64,000 nucleotides of DNA from contig CALUVM010000002.1 in assembly GCA_944324255.1 (NCBI GenBank), positions 99,430 to 163,429 on the forward strand. The letters are read 5' to 3'. Below are positions 50,362 through 59,581 of the stretch, piece after piece; position 1 is the stretch's first letter, and every line of letters starts with the position of its first letter. Both the position numbers and the translations under genes were made by a program. The notes beneath the pieces are model-generated. The model was not told the DNA's origin. It saw only the letters and a program-made list of their open reading frames with translations, and made no database searches. Source of the DNA: Candidatus Gastranaerophilales bacterium. Its GTDB lineage: Bacteria; Cyanobacteriota; Vampirovibrionia; Gastranaerophilales; Gastranaerophilaceae.

Positions 50362-53300
50362 CTAATCTCTGAGTTTAACACCTGTAACTTTGGAGATTCC
50401 CTTTTCTTTCTGGGTTACCCCGATTGTTCTGTTGGCGGATTCAATCATAGGTTTGCGGTGGCTGACTACGATAAATTGGGTTGTTTGAGCCTGGGTTTGG
50501 ACTATATGGGCTAGTTTTTCAACATTAATTCCGTCTAAGCTGGCATCGACTTCGTCAAATGCATAGAACGGTGCCGGCATGTATTTTTGAATAGCAAACA
50601 CAAAAGATAACGCAGTCAAGGCTTTTTCACCACCGGACATACCGGCAAGACGCTGTTTTTTCTTATCTCTAGGCTGTGCTTCTATATCAAGACCTGCTGC
50701 GAACGGATTTTCCTCATTTTCAAGCAAAAGAGTTCCTTCGCCGTCAGAGAGTTTATGGAATATATCTTTAAAGTTTTCGTTTATTGCATTGTATGTTTTA
50801 AGGAAGGTTTCTTTCTTTAAATCTTCATACCCTTTCATTCTTTCCAGAATTTGGGCTCTTTCGCTGCTAAGGGTTTCTATTTGGCTGTGGAGTTCCTGCT
50901 GGCGTGCCGAAACTCTTTCGTAATCCTCTAATGCTCTCATATTAACAGCGCCCAGCTCGTCCATACGTTTTTGGAGCCTTTGAATTTTTGAGGTAATTTC
51001 TTCAATCGACATTTCAACCGGAGTTAAATCATTAATATTTACGCCTGCTTCTTCCAGAATATTCTTAGTTTCTTCAAGCTGAGGTTCAAGTTCACGACGA
51101 CGGGCTTTGAAGGATTCTATTTGCTCTCCGATTTTTTCAATATCGGAAAGTTTAAGATTCTTTTGTGTTTCTAAGTCTACTAAATCTTTATTAATACTAT
51201 CTCTCTGGTTGAGAAGTTCTCCGAGTTTTTCGGTAATTTCTTTGATTTGTTCGTCTAAAACTTCTAACTGTGACTCAAGTCCTTTGATTTCCTCTGCGAA
51301 TTTTGCTTTATCAAGCTCAAGTTCTTTGTTTGTCTGGATTGAGCGCTCTATAGTATCGTTGTGGGTTTTTATTGTTGTATTAATAAAATCAATTCTTTGA
51401 TGCAAGCCTTCAATTTCATTATTAGCATCCGCCATATTCTTTTCATAGCGTTTGATTTCGGCTTCTACACCGGATGTTTTTTCTTTAAGGTCTTTTAAAT
51501 CTGCATCATTCATAAGCTTTTCAACTTCTGTAATTTCTGTTTGCAGATTTGTCATTTTTTCTGAAATCTCAATATGTTCAGATTCCATTTTATCCAGAGT
51601 TTTTTCAATATTTGTGATTTCAGGTTCAGTGGTTTTAATAAATTCTAATCTTTCATCAATATTTTTTTGAGTATTTTCAAAATTTGTGACAAGACTGGAG
51701 AGTTCAAGCTTGGCTTTGCTCAATTCTGTAGTCGAATTAGAGTATTTTCCTCTTACATCTTCCATCTTTTCTTCTAATGATGAGCGTTTGGAGATGAGCG
51801 ATGCGTATTTAGACTCCATTTCCTTAAGTCTTGATTTAAACGTATCAATTTCACTGTCAGAGTTTTGGGAAAATTTAAGTCCGGTTTTTCTTACTGTACC
51901 GCCTGTAATTGAGCCGGATTTTTCGAATAGGTCGCCTGAAAGTGTTACCATTCTGTATTTACCGATAAGCTTGTTGGCAACAGAGCGGTCTTCAACTACA
52001 AGGGTTTCACCTACTGCGTAATAAAAAGCATTTAGATATTCATCGTCAAAATCAATAAGGTTGATTGCAAAATCAATAACCCCTTTTTCTTTTGGAAGAT
52101 TTAAACTCTTAGGACATTTAACAATTTTATTAAGCGGAATAAAAGTTGCCCGCCCTGCGTTTGAGGATTTCAAAAGCTCAATACAGGTAGAAGCAACGTG
52201 TTCATCGTCAACAACGATATGCGCCATTCTGCCGCCAACTGCTATTTCCAGCGCAGTAGAATACTCTTCATCAACCTGACCGAGTTTCATCAAAGGTGCA
52301 TGAACCCCACGGATATTTGCGTTTACAACGGTATCAACCGCACGTCCGAGGTTAGCTTCTTCGTTTGCCTGCTTAGCTGCTTCAAGCTGGTATATCTTCT
52401 TGCGTGCAGCTTGAAGGTCGTAGTCCATGTCCGAAATTTCGTTTTTAGTCTTATCATACTCATTTAATGTATTTTTAAGGATAAGTTTAAAATCGTCAAG
52501 TTCTTTTGCTAACTGTTCAATCAAAAGTTCTTTAGATGATTTTGTTTCGGAAAAATTAGCTTTGAATGCTTCTAGTTCTTCTAATTTACCCCTTGCTTCT
52601 TCCAGCTGCTTTTTCTTTGTTGAAAGTTCTGCTTCTAAAGGAGCTTGTTTTTGAATAAGCTTAGTTTCTTTGTCCTGTTCATCTTCCAGAGCTTTTCTTA
52701 AAGAGTTTCTTTTCTCGATATGTTTTTCGGCAGTTTCATTTAAGCCTGACATATCTTCAAGAATCTTATGGAGAATTTTTTTCTGCTCTTCAATATTAGC
52801 TTCGATTCCTTTTATATTTTCCTGAGTGAGAGAAATCTTTAGTTCGGCTTCTTTAATTTTGCCCTGCTGGGTTTCTATACCGTTTTTGGTATTTTCAATG
52901 GTTTTCAAGTTATCCTGGATTTGCTTGTCTGCAAAAACTATGGAAGAATTCTTTCTTGCGATAGCGCCTTTAATTTCTTCCGCCTGTTGTTTTAATTCAA
53001 TCTGGTGGGTTTCCCCTTTTTCTTTTATTGTGTTAGAAATTTCTTCATACTTTTCACGAATAAGCTTTAATCTTTCGTCTAAGTCTTTGGATTTGACCTC
53101 TTCTTCTTTTTTCTTTTTAGTGAATTCTAAGATATTTTCGTGAGCTTTTTCAAGGTTACGTCTGATATCAAAGAATTTAACCGTATTAATTTGACTTTCC
53201 AGACCGATTTTTTCGTCTTTAAGCTTCTGGTACTTAAGAGCAACTTCTCTTTCTTCTTTAAGCTGTTCAAGTCTGGTATTTACTTCATTTAATATAAGAG

Positions 53301-53865
53301 TCGAATTTACAACACGTTTTTCTACAGTTTCAAGCTCATTTGTCGCCTGCTCAATTCTTCTGTCAAAATCTGCTACGCCTGCGATTTCATCAATAATTTT
53401 GCGGCGTTCATTCGGGGTGCAGTTTGTAATAGACATAACGTCGCCCTGCATCATAACATTATAGCTGTTCGGGGTAATATTGTATTTTTCGAGTTTTGAA
53501 TGTATATCAGAGAGGGTAACAATTTTATCATCAAGATAATAAATACTGTTAAACCCCTGAGAAGATTTTCTGATTCTCCTTGCTACAGAAAATTCGCCAT
53601 CTCCTCCGTTTTCTCCGGCTTCTGCAAAAGTTACTTTAACATAAGCCTCGTTTCTCTTGTTGTAGGTTGATATTAAATGAAAGAGCTTTTCAGCACGAAG
53701 GGTTCTGGATGTTGAAAGTCCGAGCGCAAAAAGGATACTGTCTATAATATTACTCTTACCGGAGCCGTTCGGTCCTGATATAGTAGTAAATCCTTTGAGC
53801 ATTGGTATTTCGACTTTGTTTGCAAACGACTTAAAGTTGTCAACTTCGAGCTGCTTAATGTACAT
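50362..53865 (-). CDS. smc: Chromosome segregation protein SMC
   Basis: 1167-residue condensin ATPase, full length. N-terminal Walker A is ISGPNGSGKSNIIDSIL; long coiled coils flank a hinge at about 500-680 (NIRGVHAPLMKLGQVDEEY to SGSITGGTVRKTG). The C-terminal head holds the signature LAGMSGGEKALTALSFVFAI and Walker B FYAFDEVDASLD. With ScpA and ScpB it forms the bacterial condensin; here the three genes share a strand, with ORF6N genes between smc and scpA. Confidence 0.97.
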   Translation of the reverse strand: MYIKQLEVDNFKSFANKVEIPMLKGFTTISGPNGSGKSNIIDSILFALGLSTSRTLRAEKLFHLISTYNKRNEAYVKVTFAEAGENGGDGEFSVARRIRKSSQGFNSIYYLDDKIVTLSDIHSKLEKYNITPNSYNVMMQGDVMSITNCTPNERRKIIDEIAGVADFDRRIEQATNELETVEKRVVNSTLILNEVNTRLEQLKEEREVALKYQKLKDEKIGLESQINTVKFFDIRRNLEKAHENILEFTKKKKEEEVKSKDLDERLKLIREKYEEISNTIKEKGETHQIELKQQAEEIKGAIARKNSSIVFADKQIQDNLKTIENTKNGIETQQGKIKEAELKISLTQENIKGIEANIEEQKKILHKILEDMSGLNETAEKHIEKRNSLRKALEDEQDKETKLIQKQAPLEAELSTKKKQLEEARGKLEELEAFKANFSETKSSKELLIEQLAKELDDFKLILKNTLNEYDKTKNEISDMDYDLQAARKKIYQLEAAKQANEEANLGRAVDTVVNANIRGVHAPLMKLGQVDEEYSTALEIAVGGRMAHIVVDDEHVASTCIELLKSSNAGRATFIPLNKIVKCPKSLNLPKEKGVIDFAINLIDFDDEYLNAFYYAVGETLVVEDRSVANKLIGKYRMVTLSGDLFEKSGSITGGTVRKTGLKFSQNSDSEIDTFKSRLKEMESKYASLISKRSSLEEKMEDVRGKYSNSTTELSKAKLELSSLVTNFENTQKNIDERLEFIKTTEPEITNIEKTLDKMESEHIEISEKMTNLQTEITEVEKLMNDADLKDLKEKTSGVEAEIKRYEKNMADANNEIEGLHQRIDFINTTIKTHNDTIERSIQTNKELELDKAKFAEEIKGLESQLEVLDEQIKEITEKLGELLNQRDSINKDLVDLETQKNLKLSDIEKIGEQIESFKARRRELEPQLEETKNILEEAGVNINDLTPVEMSIEEITSKIQRLQKRMDELGAVNMRALEDYERVSARQQELHSQIETLSSERAQILERMKGYEDLKKETFLKTYNAINENFKDIFHKLSDGEGTLLLENEENPFAAGLDIEAQPRDKKKQRLAGMSGGEKALTALSFVFAIQKYMPAPFYAFDEVDASLDGINVEKLAHIVQTQAQTTQFIVVSHRKPMIESANRTIGVTQKEKGISKVTGVKLRD

Positions 53866-53969
53866 TAGCTTTTAAATAAATCCCTTCCCAGTCAATAAAA
53901 AAAGTATACTTCATACACTATTAGACACGAAAATTTGAGTCATGTCAAACTGTTTACATTTTATTCGGT

Positions 53970-54815
53970 TTACCACTTTATAATATTAAAAAGAGATGTG
54001 GTTTGTTTATTACCTTTTTTTCTGATTTTTAAAATGGTCATACCTAAAAACTTATATTTCTTTGTAACAGGTTCATGGGATGAGATATCAATATTATGCT
54101 CTTTAATAAATTCCAGGGCTTTTTTGTGTGCGTATTCAGAATCTTTGTTAGCTTTTTTAGATTTATTCCGGACTAATGTGTTTGAATGCCGCCAGTAGTA
54201 ATAGTAAGTATCAGGTACCGTAACTAATTTGTTAGAATAAAATAAAATTTGCGGAAAAAGAATAACATCTTCATATATTATTCCTTCTTCAAACTGAAAA
54301 TTATTTCTCATCCAAAATTCTTTTCTGTATATTTTATTACACAAATAGGACATATCAGGAACATCACAGAGTTCAAATTTCAAATTAGGGTTATCGGTTA
54401 TGATTTCTTTTTCAAATTTTAGATGAAATTTTTTGTCAAATTTTTTTAATCTTATCATTCCGCTTGCAGCCATATCGCAATCGCTATTTTTTGCGGCATT
54501 ATATAATTTTTCGAAGAAATCTAAGTCAACCCAGTCATCAGAGTCTACAAAACCTATATATTCTCCGCTGACTTTTTCCAATCCTCTGTTTCTGGCTGCA
54601 GAAAGTCCTTTGTTTTCCTGATTTATTACAATTATTCTTTTGTCTTTCCGGGCAAAATCTTCAAGTATTTTTGGGGAGGAATCCTTAGAGCCGTCATTTA
54701 CACAAATTATTTCAATATTTTGCAGGGATTGGTTAATGAGTGAGTTTAAACAACGCTCTAAAAATTTTTCTACATTATATACCGGTACGATAATTGAAAT
54801 TTTGGGTGAGTTCAT
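53970..54815 (-). CDS. Family 2 glycosyltransferase
   Basis: I start at MNSPKISIIVPVYN (54815) because the fold begins there; 281 residues. GT-A motifs: VPVYNVEKFLERCLNSL, EIICVNDGSKDSSP, GLSAARNRGLE and GEYIGFVDSDDW (DxDD metal site), then IIYEDVILFPQIL. This layout is typical of capsule or lipopolysaccharide glycosyltransferases. No membrane anchor. The acceptor is unknown. Confidence 0.87.
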   Translation of the reverse strand: MNSPKISIIVPVYNVEKFLERCLNSLINQSLQNIEIICVNDGSKDSSPKILEDFARKDKRIIVINQENKGLSAARNRGLEKVSGEYIGFVDSDDWVDLDFFEKLYNAAKNSDCDMAASGMIRLKKFDKKFHLKFEKEIITDNPNLKFELCDVPDMSYLCNKIYRKEFWMRNNFQFEEGIIYEDVILFPQILFYSNKLVTVPDTYYYYWRHSNTLVRNKSKKANKDSEYAHKKALEFIKEHNIDISSHEPVTKKYKFLGMTILKIRKKGNKQTTSLFNIIKW

Positions 54816-54984
54816 AATATGTAACAAATCTCTTTTGAATATAAAATAGTGTATTTGTGGTTTATAAATGATATTTAATATCATATTGTACAATATTTTA
54901 TATCATAAATCTTTAAATTCGACAATATTTAATAATGTTTCATTTAACCGGCAAGATTTTTATAATAAATAAAAAGGACAGTTA

Positions 54985-55305
54985 ATGAACGATAGCGAAT
55001 TAAAGAAAACTTTCGGGATTAAAATCAAAATATACAGGGAGAAGCTCGGGTTATCGCAAGAAAACCTGAGCGAACAATTAGGAATAACCCAACGCCAGGT
55101 TTCAATGATAGAAAGAGGGCTATCGTTTCCGAAACTAAGTACTTTAAACAAACTGCTCCAAATTTTTGACTGCACTATTCTGGATTTATTTGATAATGAT
55201 TATTTACAATCGGAATCCGCAATAAAAGAAAAGATAAATAAAATAATGGATTCCTGTAATTTAAAGCAGCTTCAGCTATTGTATTTGATTGCTAAGAATA
55301 TGTAA
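54985..55305 (+). CDS. XRE-family helix-turn-helix regulator
   Basis: 106 residues. The N-terminal HTH reads KIYREKLGLSQENLSEQLGITQRQVSMIERGLSFPKLSTL, the standard Cro/CI type. The C-terminal 40 residues (AIKEKINKIMDSCNLKQLQLLYLIAKNM) are helical and probably mediate dimerisation. Ribosome site AAAGGA. It sits divergent from the glycosyltransferase, which it may regulate. Confidence 0.88.
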   Translation: MNDSELKKTFGIKIKIYREKLGLSQENLSEQLGITQRQVSMIERGLSFPKLSTLNKLLQIFDCTILDLFDNDYLQSESAIKEKINKIMDSCNLKQLQLLYLIAKNM

Positions 55306-55309
55306 CATT

Positions 55310-55654
55310 TTAAAGTTGTTTTTTTAACCATTCCATAATAAGTTTGACCAGATAATCCTGCTCGGAGGAAGTTAATTCTACCCCTTTTTTAAAATGGTGC
55401 CATTTTTCAATGCAGCCTCTGCAGCAGCAAGCTGTTGCGTGCTGTGCAACAAAAACGGGATGATTTTTCATTGGAGTCTGTTTCCCGTCATTGGGAATTA
55501 TTGCCGGTGCTATTCTTTTTAGAATAAAATCTCTTGCGTGCTCTTCTATTATGTCCAGTCCTTTAGTGTGGATATAAGCCTTATCTTTTTCAGAGAGCTT
55601 AAATTTGCTCCTGAATTTTGAATGTGAGAGTTTTTCTAAAATTTTTTCGTACAT
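55310..55654 (-). CDS. DUF4186 family protein
   Basis: 114 residues matching the DUF4186 pattern as I remember it: FRSKFKLSEKDKAYI, HARDFILKRIAPAIIPNDGKQTPM, HPVFVAQHATACCCRGCIEKWH. The Cys cluster (CCCRGC) plus His could bind a metal. Function is not established. It overlaps the end of the upstream acyltransferase gene by 19 bases. Confidence 0.75.
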   Translation of the reverse strand: MYEKILEKLSHSKFRSKFKLSEKDKAYIHTKGLDIIEEHARDFILKRIAPAIIPNDGKQTPMKNHPVFVAQHATACCCRGCIEKWHHFKKGVELTSSEQDYLVKLIMEWLKKQL

Positions 55655-56697
55655 AAATTTTTCTTTATAAATTTAAAAAATTCACCCAGATATGTCGTAA
55701 TAATTATACCTGCAATAAAGTAGAAATATGTTGTTTTCATAGGACAATAGAACCAGTAAATATCGTGAGCATTTCTTATATCAAAAGGAATTCCTTTAAT
55801 AGCAAGAATTGTATAAGTTATAAAATTAAATACAAGAAGGTGGTTTGCCATAATATGATAGGTATTTTGTCCTATTTTGTGCAAGAATTTCCAATCTTTA
55901 ACATAGTTATAAGAAACTTCTACAACAAAAAGACTTATCCATATTCCGGTAAGACTGGTTAAAACCGGTGCCAGCCAGTGGTCAAAATCTGCCCAAACAA
56001 GGATATAACTTAATCCAATTCCGTCAGAGGGGGTATAATCTGCGTTGGTTAGCCACAAAAAAGCTTGCAAGATTAAAACTCCGGATAATATTTTATAATT
56101 AAAAATATCAAATTTACCTTCAATCTTATGTATAAACAGATATCCGAGATGGACAAAAAATAGCGAAAACAATGTCCTTGCAAACCATAGAATATAAAGA
56201 TTTCCGCACAACGGTTCCATCTGAATCCCAATAAAAACAAATATTAAATATATTATCGCTCTGAACCATGTATTAAGTTTAATATAGTTTAAAATCTTAT
56301 AAACAATAAGCGTGGTAAATAATTGGGGAACAAACCACAAAGGTGAAATCAAATCCAGCTGATGCCCCGTAAGAAACGGAATTAGTATTTCGTTTCTTAA
56401 ACTTATATCCATTCCCCAGAATTTTCCGACAACAGGGGCTATTGCAGATGTTATTCCAAGATATGTGATACAGTACAAGATATATGGAATCATCAAGGTT
56501 TTAAATCTGCGCTTAAAATATTCTATAAACCCGTATTTTTCCTTAAAAAGCATTCCTGCAATAAAGAAGAATAAAATCACCTGAAAAGAATAAGGCGGAA
56601 ACATCGGTATTAAAGAGAATTCCAGATGTCCGGATATTACAATTAATATTGCAAGTGCTTTAAGTATGTTAATTTTATTTGAAAACAATTGTTCCAT
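55636..56697 (-). CDS. Acyltransferase family 3 membrane protein
   Basis: 353 residues with about ten membrane helices. Acyltransferase-3/OatA-type features: NILKALAILIVISGHLEF at the start (NxxKxxxxxxVxxxH), the RRFKTLMIPYILY loop, and SPLWFVPQLFTTLIVYK. Such proteins O-acylate surface sugars. Neighbouring glycosyltransferase supports an envelope-glycan role. The conserved His in the first helix is present. Confidence 0.82.
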   Translation of the reverse strand: MEQLFSNKINILKALAILIVISGHLEFSLIPMFPPYSFQVILFFFIAGMLFKEKYGFIEYFKRRFKTLMIPYILYCITYLGITSAIAPVVGKFWGMDISLRNEILIPFLTGHQLDLISPLWFVPQLFTTLIVYKILNYIKLNTWFRAIIYLIFVFIGIQMEPLCGNLYILWFARTLFSLFFVHLGYLFIHKIEGKFDIFNYKILSGVLILQAFLWLTNADYTPSDGIGLSYILVWADFDHWLAPVLTSLTGIWISLFVVEVSYNYVKDWKFLHKIGQNTYHIMANHLLVFNFITYTILAIKGIPFDIRNAHDIYWFYCPMKTTYFYFIAGIIITTYLGEFFKFIKKNLCTKKF

Positions 56698-56756
56698 AAC
56701 AAAGATATTTTATCACGATTTTAAACTGAAAAGATTTTTTATTATATAATAATCTT

Positions 56757-57383
56757 ATGTATACATTAGTTTATTCAATAACCGGTGAAAAGAATCCTGA
56801 TACGGTGTATGTAAATCTTACAAATGCCTGCACAAATTCCTGCGTCTTTTGTTTGAGATGCCAAAAAGATGATGTATGCGGTGCAGAGATGTGGCATGAT
56901 GATAATTATACACTTGAGGATATAATCAATCAGTTTAAAGAGTTCCCGTCTGCTAAAAATGTGGTTTTTTGCGGGTATGGAGAACCTTTCTTGAAAAAAG
57001 ATATGATGAAATCTTTTTGTGAATATTTAAGAAAAAATTATCCGGATATAAAAATAAGAGTTAATACTAACGGACATGCCAATGCTATATATAAAACAAA
57101 TGTAGCCGAAGAGTTTAAAACCCTTCTTGATGAAGCATCGGTTAGTCTTAATTCCGACAATGCTCAAGAATATAATGAGATATGTAATCCAAAGATAGAA
57201 AACGCATACGAAGAAGTTAAAAATTTTATAAAAGCTTGCTCTGATGCCGGAATTAAAGTTACAGCAAGTGTTGTTACCGGGTTTGATACCAGTCATAAAA
57301 TTAATGAAGATGAGTGCAAAAAAATAGCAGAATCTCTTGGTGCCGGATTCCGTAACAGAGAGTTTATTACAAACGGATATTAA
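56757..57383 (+). CDS. Radical SAM protein, TatD-linked type
   Basis: 208 residues with the cluster motif CTNSCVFCLRC (Cx3Cx2C) near residue 26 and the SAM-binding GYGEP at about 75. The start TVYVNLTNACTNSCVFC and the length fit the TIGR04038-like TatD-associated radical SAM group, but here no tatD gene is adjacent. The substrate is unknown. It lies 14 bases before the next gene, probably the same operon with maf. Confidence 0.85.
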   Translation: MYTLVYSITGEKNPDTVYVNLTNACTNSCVFCLRCQKDDVCGAEMWHDDNYTLEDIINQFKEFPSAKNVVFCGYGEPFLKKDMMKSFCEYLRKNYPDIKIRVNTNGHANAIYKTNVAEEFKTLLDEASVSLNSDNAQEYNEICNPKIENAYEEVKNFIKACSDAGIKVTASVVTGFDTSHKINEDECKKIAESLGAGFRNREFITNGY

Positions 57384-57397
57384 GAGGACCCCAAAAA

Positions 57398-57883
57398 ATG
57401 AAAATACAAAAAGTAAACCAAATGAATTTTGGTAAAAAAGTACACTCGTTAAATACAGCTCAAATGTATTCAATGAAAATACTGCTTACACGTATGAATA
57501 ATGAAACGATTGTAAAAGATAACGGCAGAACATTTAGTACTACGATTATTAAAGAATTATCAGGTAAGAAAAACCGGTTTATTGATACAAGGATGATTTT
57601 TGAAAAAGTAGCAGACAATAAACAGATGACCGGAAAAACATTATTTATAATGGATAAAACTCAACTGGTAATTGATAACAGCACCGGAAATATAATTGAT
57701 TGGAAAAAACCATTTTTAAAATGCTGGGGCAAGGTTATGAAAGATTTTAATAAAAATCTAAACTTTTTCAGGGAAAATTATTATAATAATTTTATTATCA
57801 AGAAAAAACCGTTTACATTAGAAGGTTATACCCAAAAAGGTTTTGATATGTTAATGGCTCCGGAGGGAAAGAAAAATGCCTAA
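57398..57883 (+). CDS. Unknown 161-residue basic protein with N-terminal NFG motif
   Basis: Begins MKIQKVNQMNFGKKVHSLN, a short F-G motif near residue 11 like those of other unknown proteins in this window. Basic throughout (many Lys), no signal peptide or membrane segment. It contains TLFIMDKTQLVIDNSTGNIIDW. It overlaps maf by eight bases. Family unknown. Confidence 0.65.
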   Translation: MKIQKVNQMNFGKKVHSLNTAQMYSMKILLTRMNNETIVKDNGRTFSTTIIKELSGKKNRFIDTRMIFEKVADNKQMTGKTLFIMDKTQLVIDNSTGNIIDWKKPFLKCWGKVMKDFNKNLNFFRENYYNNFIIKKKPFTLEGYTQKGFDMLMAPEGKKNA

Positions 57884-58451
57884 GCTCATTCTTGCTTCAA
57901 ATTCTCCAAGAAGAAGGCAAATAATGACAGAAGCCGGATTTGAGTTTGAAGTAATACCTTCAAACTATGAAGAAAAAAGAGAAACAGACTCTTTTTCCTA
58001 TGAAATTATTGAAGATTTAGCAACTCAAAAAGCTCTTGATGTAGTAAGAAGGGTTGATAATGACAAAGTGGTTATAGGAGCAGATACCGTTGTAGTTCTG
58101 GATAATAAAATCCTGGGTAAGCCCAAAGATAAACAGGGTGCATTTGATATGCTGAAATCACTTTCCGGCAGAACTCATTTTGTAGTTACTTCAATTTGCG
58201 GAATTAATACAAAAACAAACAGAGCGGCACTTCTTTCAACTACAAGTTATGTCAGATTTAAAGAATTATCGGATGAACAAATACATTATTATATAGATAA
58301 TTTCAATCCGCTTGATAAAGCCGGAAGTTATGGAATACAAGAACTTCCTCCAGACTTTTTAGATAAGTATGAAGGAAGTTTTGAAAATATTGTAGGGCTT
58401 GATTCCGAAGCTGTTAAATCAGTTATTCAGCAGCTGGAGTATCATCCGTAG
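57876..58451 (+). CDS. maf: Maf-family nucleotide pyrophosphatase
   Basis: 191-residue house-cleaning enzyme hydrolysing non-canonical or UTP/dTTP nucleotides. Motifs: LILASNSPRRRQIM at the start, VVIGADTVVVLDNKILGKPKD (catalytic Asp) and LSGRTHFVVTSICG, plus DKAGSYGIQ. The product may be the YhdE or YceF class. Its end overlaps the facing rpsA end by 29 bases. Confidence 0.94.
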   Translation: MPKLILASNSPRRRQIMTEAGFEFEVIPSNYEEKRETDSFSYEIIEDLATQKALDVVRRVDNDKVVIGADTVVVLDNKILGKPKDKQGAFDMLKSLSGRTHFVVTSICGINTKTNRAALLSTTSYVRFKELSDEQIHYYIDNFNPLDKAGSYGIQELPPDFLDKYEGSFENIVGLDSEAVKSVIQQLEYHP

Positions 58452-59493
58452 GTAATCCTAAAGAAATACGTTTGTCTTTTGGATTGAATTTAATAATTTT
58501 GGTGTTGATTTTATCCCCGTTTTTGAGAATACAATTGTTCTGGTTTTGATATTCAGCGAGGGCTGATTGAGGAAGAAGAGCTTCAACACCCGGAAGAACT
58601 TCTACAAAAGCTCCAAAAGCTTTAATTCTTGTAACGATACCTTCTTTGATATCTCCTTCTTTAAGTTCTTCTTCTGCTTTAATCCAAGGATCAGGCTCAG
58701 TATTTTTAAGGCTCAGGCTGATTCTTTGCTTGTCATAATCTACATCAATAATTTCAACATTGATTTCCTGCCCGACTTTTAGCAGGTCTGTCGGATGTTC
58801 AACCCATTTCCATGAAATTTGAGAAAGCGGAAGCAGACAATCAACTCCGCCAATATTAACAAAAGCTCCGAAATCAGTGATTCTTACGACTTCTCCCTTA
58901 ACAATTTGTCCTACTTCTATTTGTGAGAATACATTCTTACGGGTTTCAGCCATATTTGTTTCGTAAACTTTTCTGTTAGACAGAATTAAGTTATTTTGTG
59001 ACTTATCTAAAGTCAGAATTTTAACATCAAGCTTGTCGCCGACATTACATATAGTTTCTCTGGCGCAGAGCTGACCTTGCGGGATAAATCCTTGAACCCC
59101 TGAAATATCGGCGATAAGACCTCCTTTAACAACCTGCGAAATTGTAACGGAGATTGTTTCATCAGCTTCTTTAACTTTTGCAAGTTCTGCCCAGGTGTGA
59201 GCAAGATGAACTTTTTTATAAGAAAGTGTAAACTTGCCGTTTTCATCACAATCCTGAGTGATTAAGAATTCATAAGAATTCCCTTTTTCTAATACATCTT
59301 CAACTTTGGCTTTCTTATCGGAAGATACTTCATAGCTTGGAACAAAAGCCGTACATTTAGCTCCGATATCAATAATAGCACCGTCAGATTCGTAAGAACA
59401 AACGACTCCGTTTACAATATCGCCCCTTTTAAAATTGTAATCGTATTTGGCTAAAAGGGTTTCAAAATCAGAATCTGAATACTTCTCAACCAT
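58423..59493 (-). CDS. rpsA: S1 RNA-binding-domain protein, ribosomal protein S1 type
   Basis: Start at ATG 59493, behind GGAGG, giving 356 residues. Four S1 domains are visible, starting at RGDIVNGVVCSYES, ADETISVTISQVV, VGQIVKGEVVRITDFGAFVNIGG and EGDIKEGIVTRIKAFGAFVEV. Four-domain S1 is known in several phyla, including cyanobacteria-like lineages, as opposed to six in E. coli. It helps mRNA binding on the 30S subunit. Confidence 0.85.
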   Translation of the reverse strand: MVEKYSDSDFETLLAKYDYNFKRGDIVNGVVCSYESDGAIIDIGAKCTAFVPSYEVSSDKKAKVEDVLEKGNSYEFLITQDCDENGKFTLSYKKVHLAHTWAELAKVKEADETISVTISQVVKGGLIADISGVQGFIPQGQLCARETICNVGDKLDVKILTLDKSQNNLILSNRKVYETNMAETRKNVFSQIEVGQIVKGEVVRITDFGAFVNIGGVDCLLPLSQISWKWVEHPTDLLKVGQEINVEIIDVDYDKQRISLSLKNTEPDPWIKAEEELKEGDIKEGIVTRIKAFGAFVEVLPGVEALLPQSALAEYQNQNNCILKNGDKINTKIIKFNPKDKRISLGLPTDDTPAAE

Positions 59494-59527
59494 TAAATAT
59501 CCTCCATTTGCTAATAAACACGGCTTT

Positions 59528-59536
59528 ATTATAGCA
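59528..59536 (-). promoter_or_regulatory. Extended -10 promoter of rpsA
   Basis: Minus strand TGC TATAAT (59536-59528): a perfect TATAAT, but the extended-10 TG lies one base off the ideal spacing, about 35 bases before the ATG. No good -35 box is seen. Confidence 0.5.
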
Positions 59537-59581
59537 TATTTAGGACAATCCATCAATAGGGATAGACTTTTTAATTACTTT

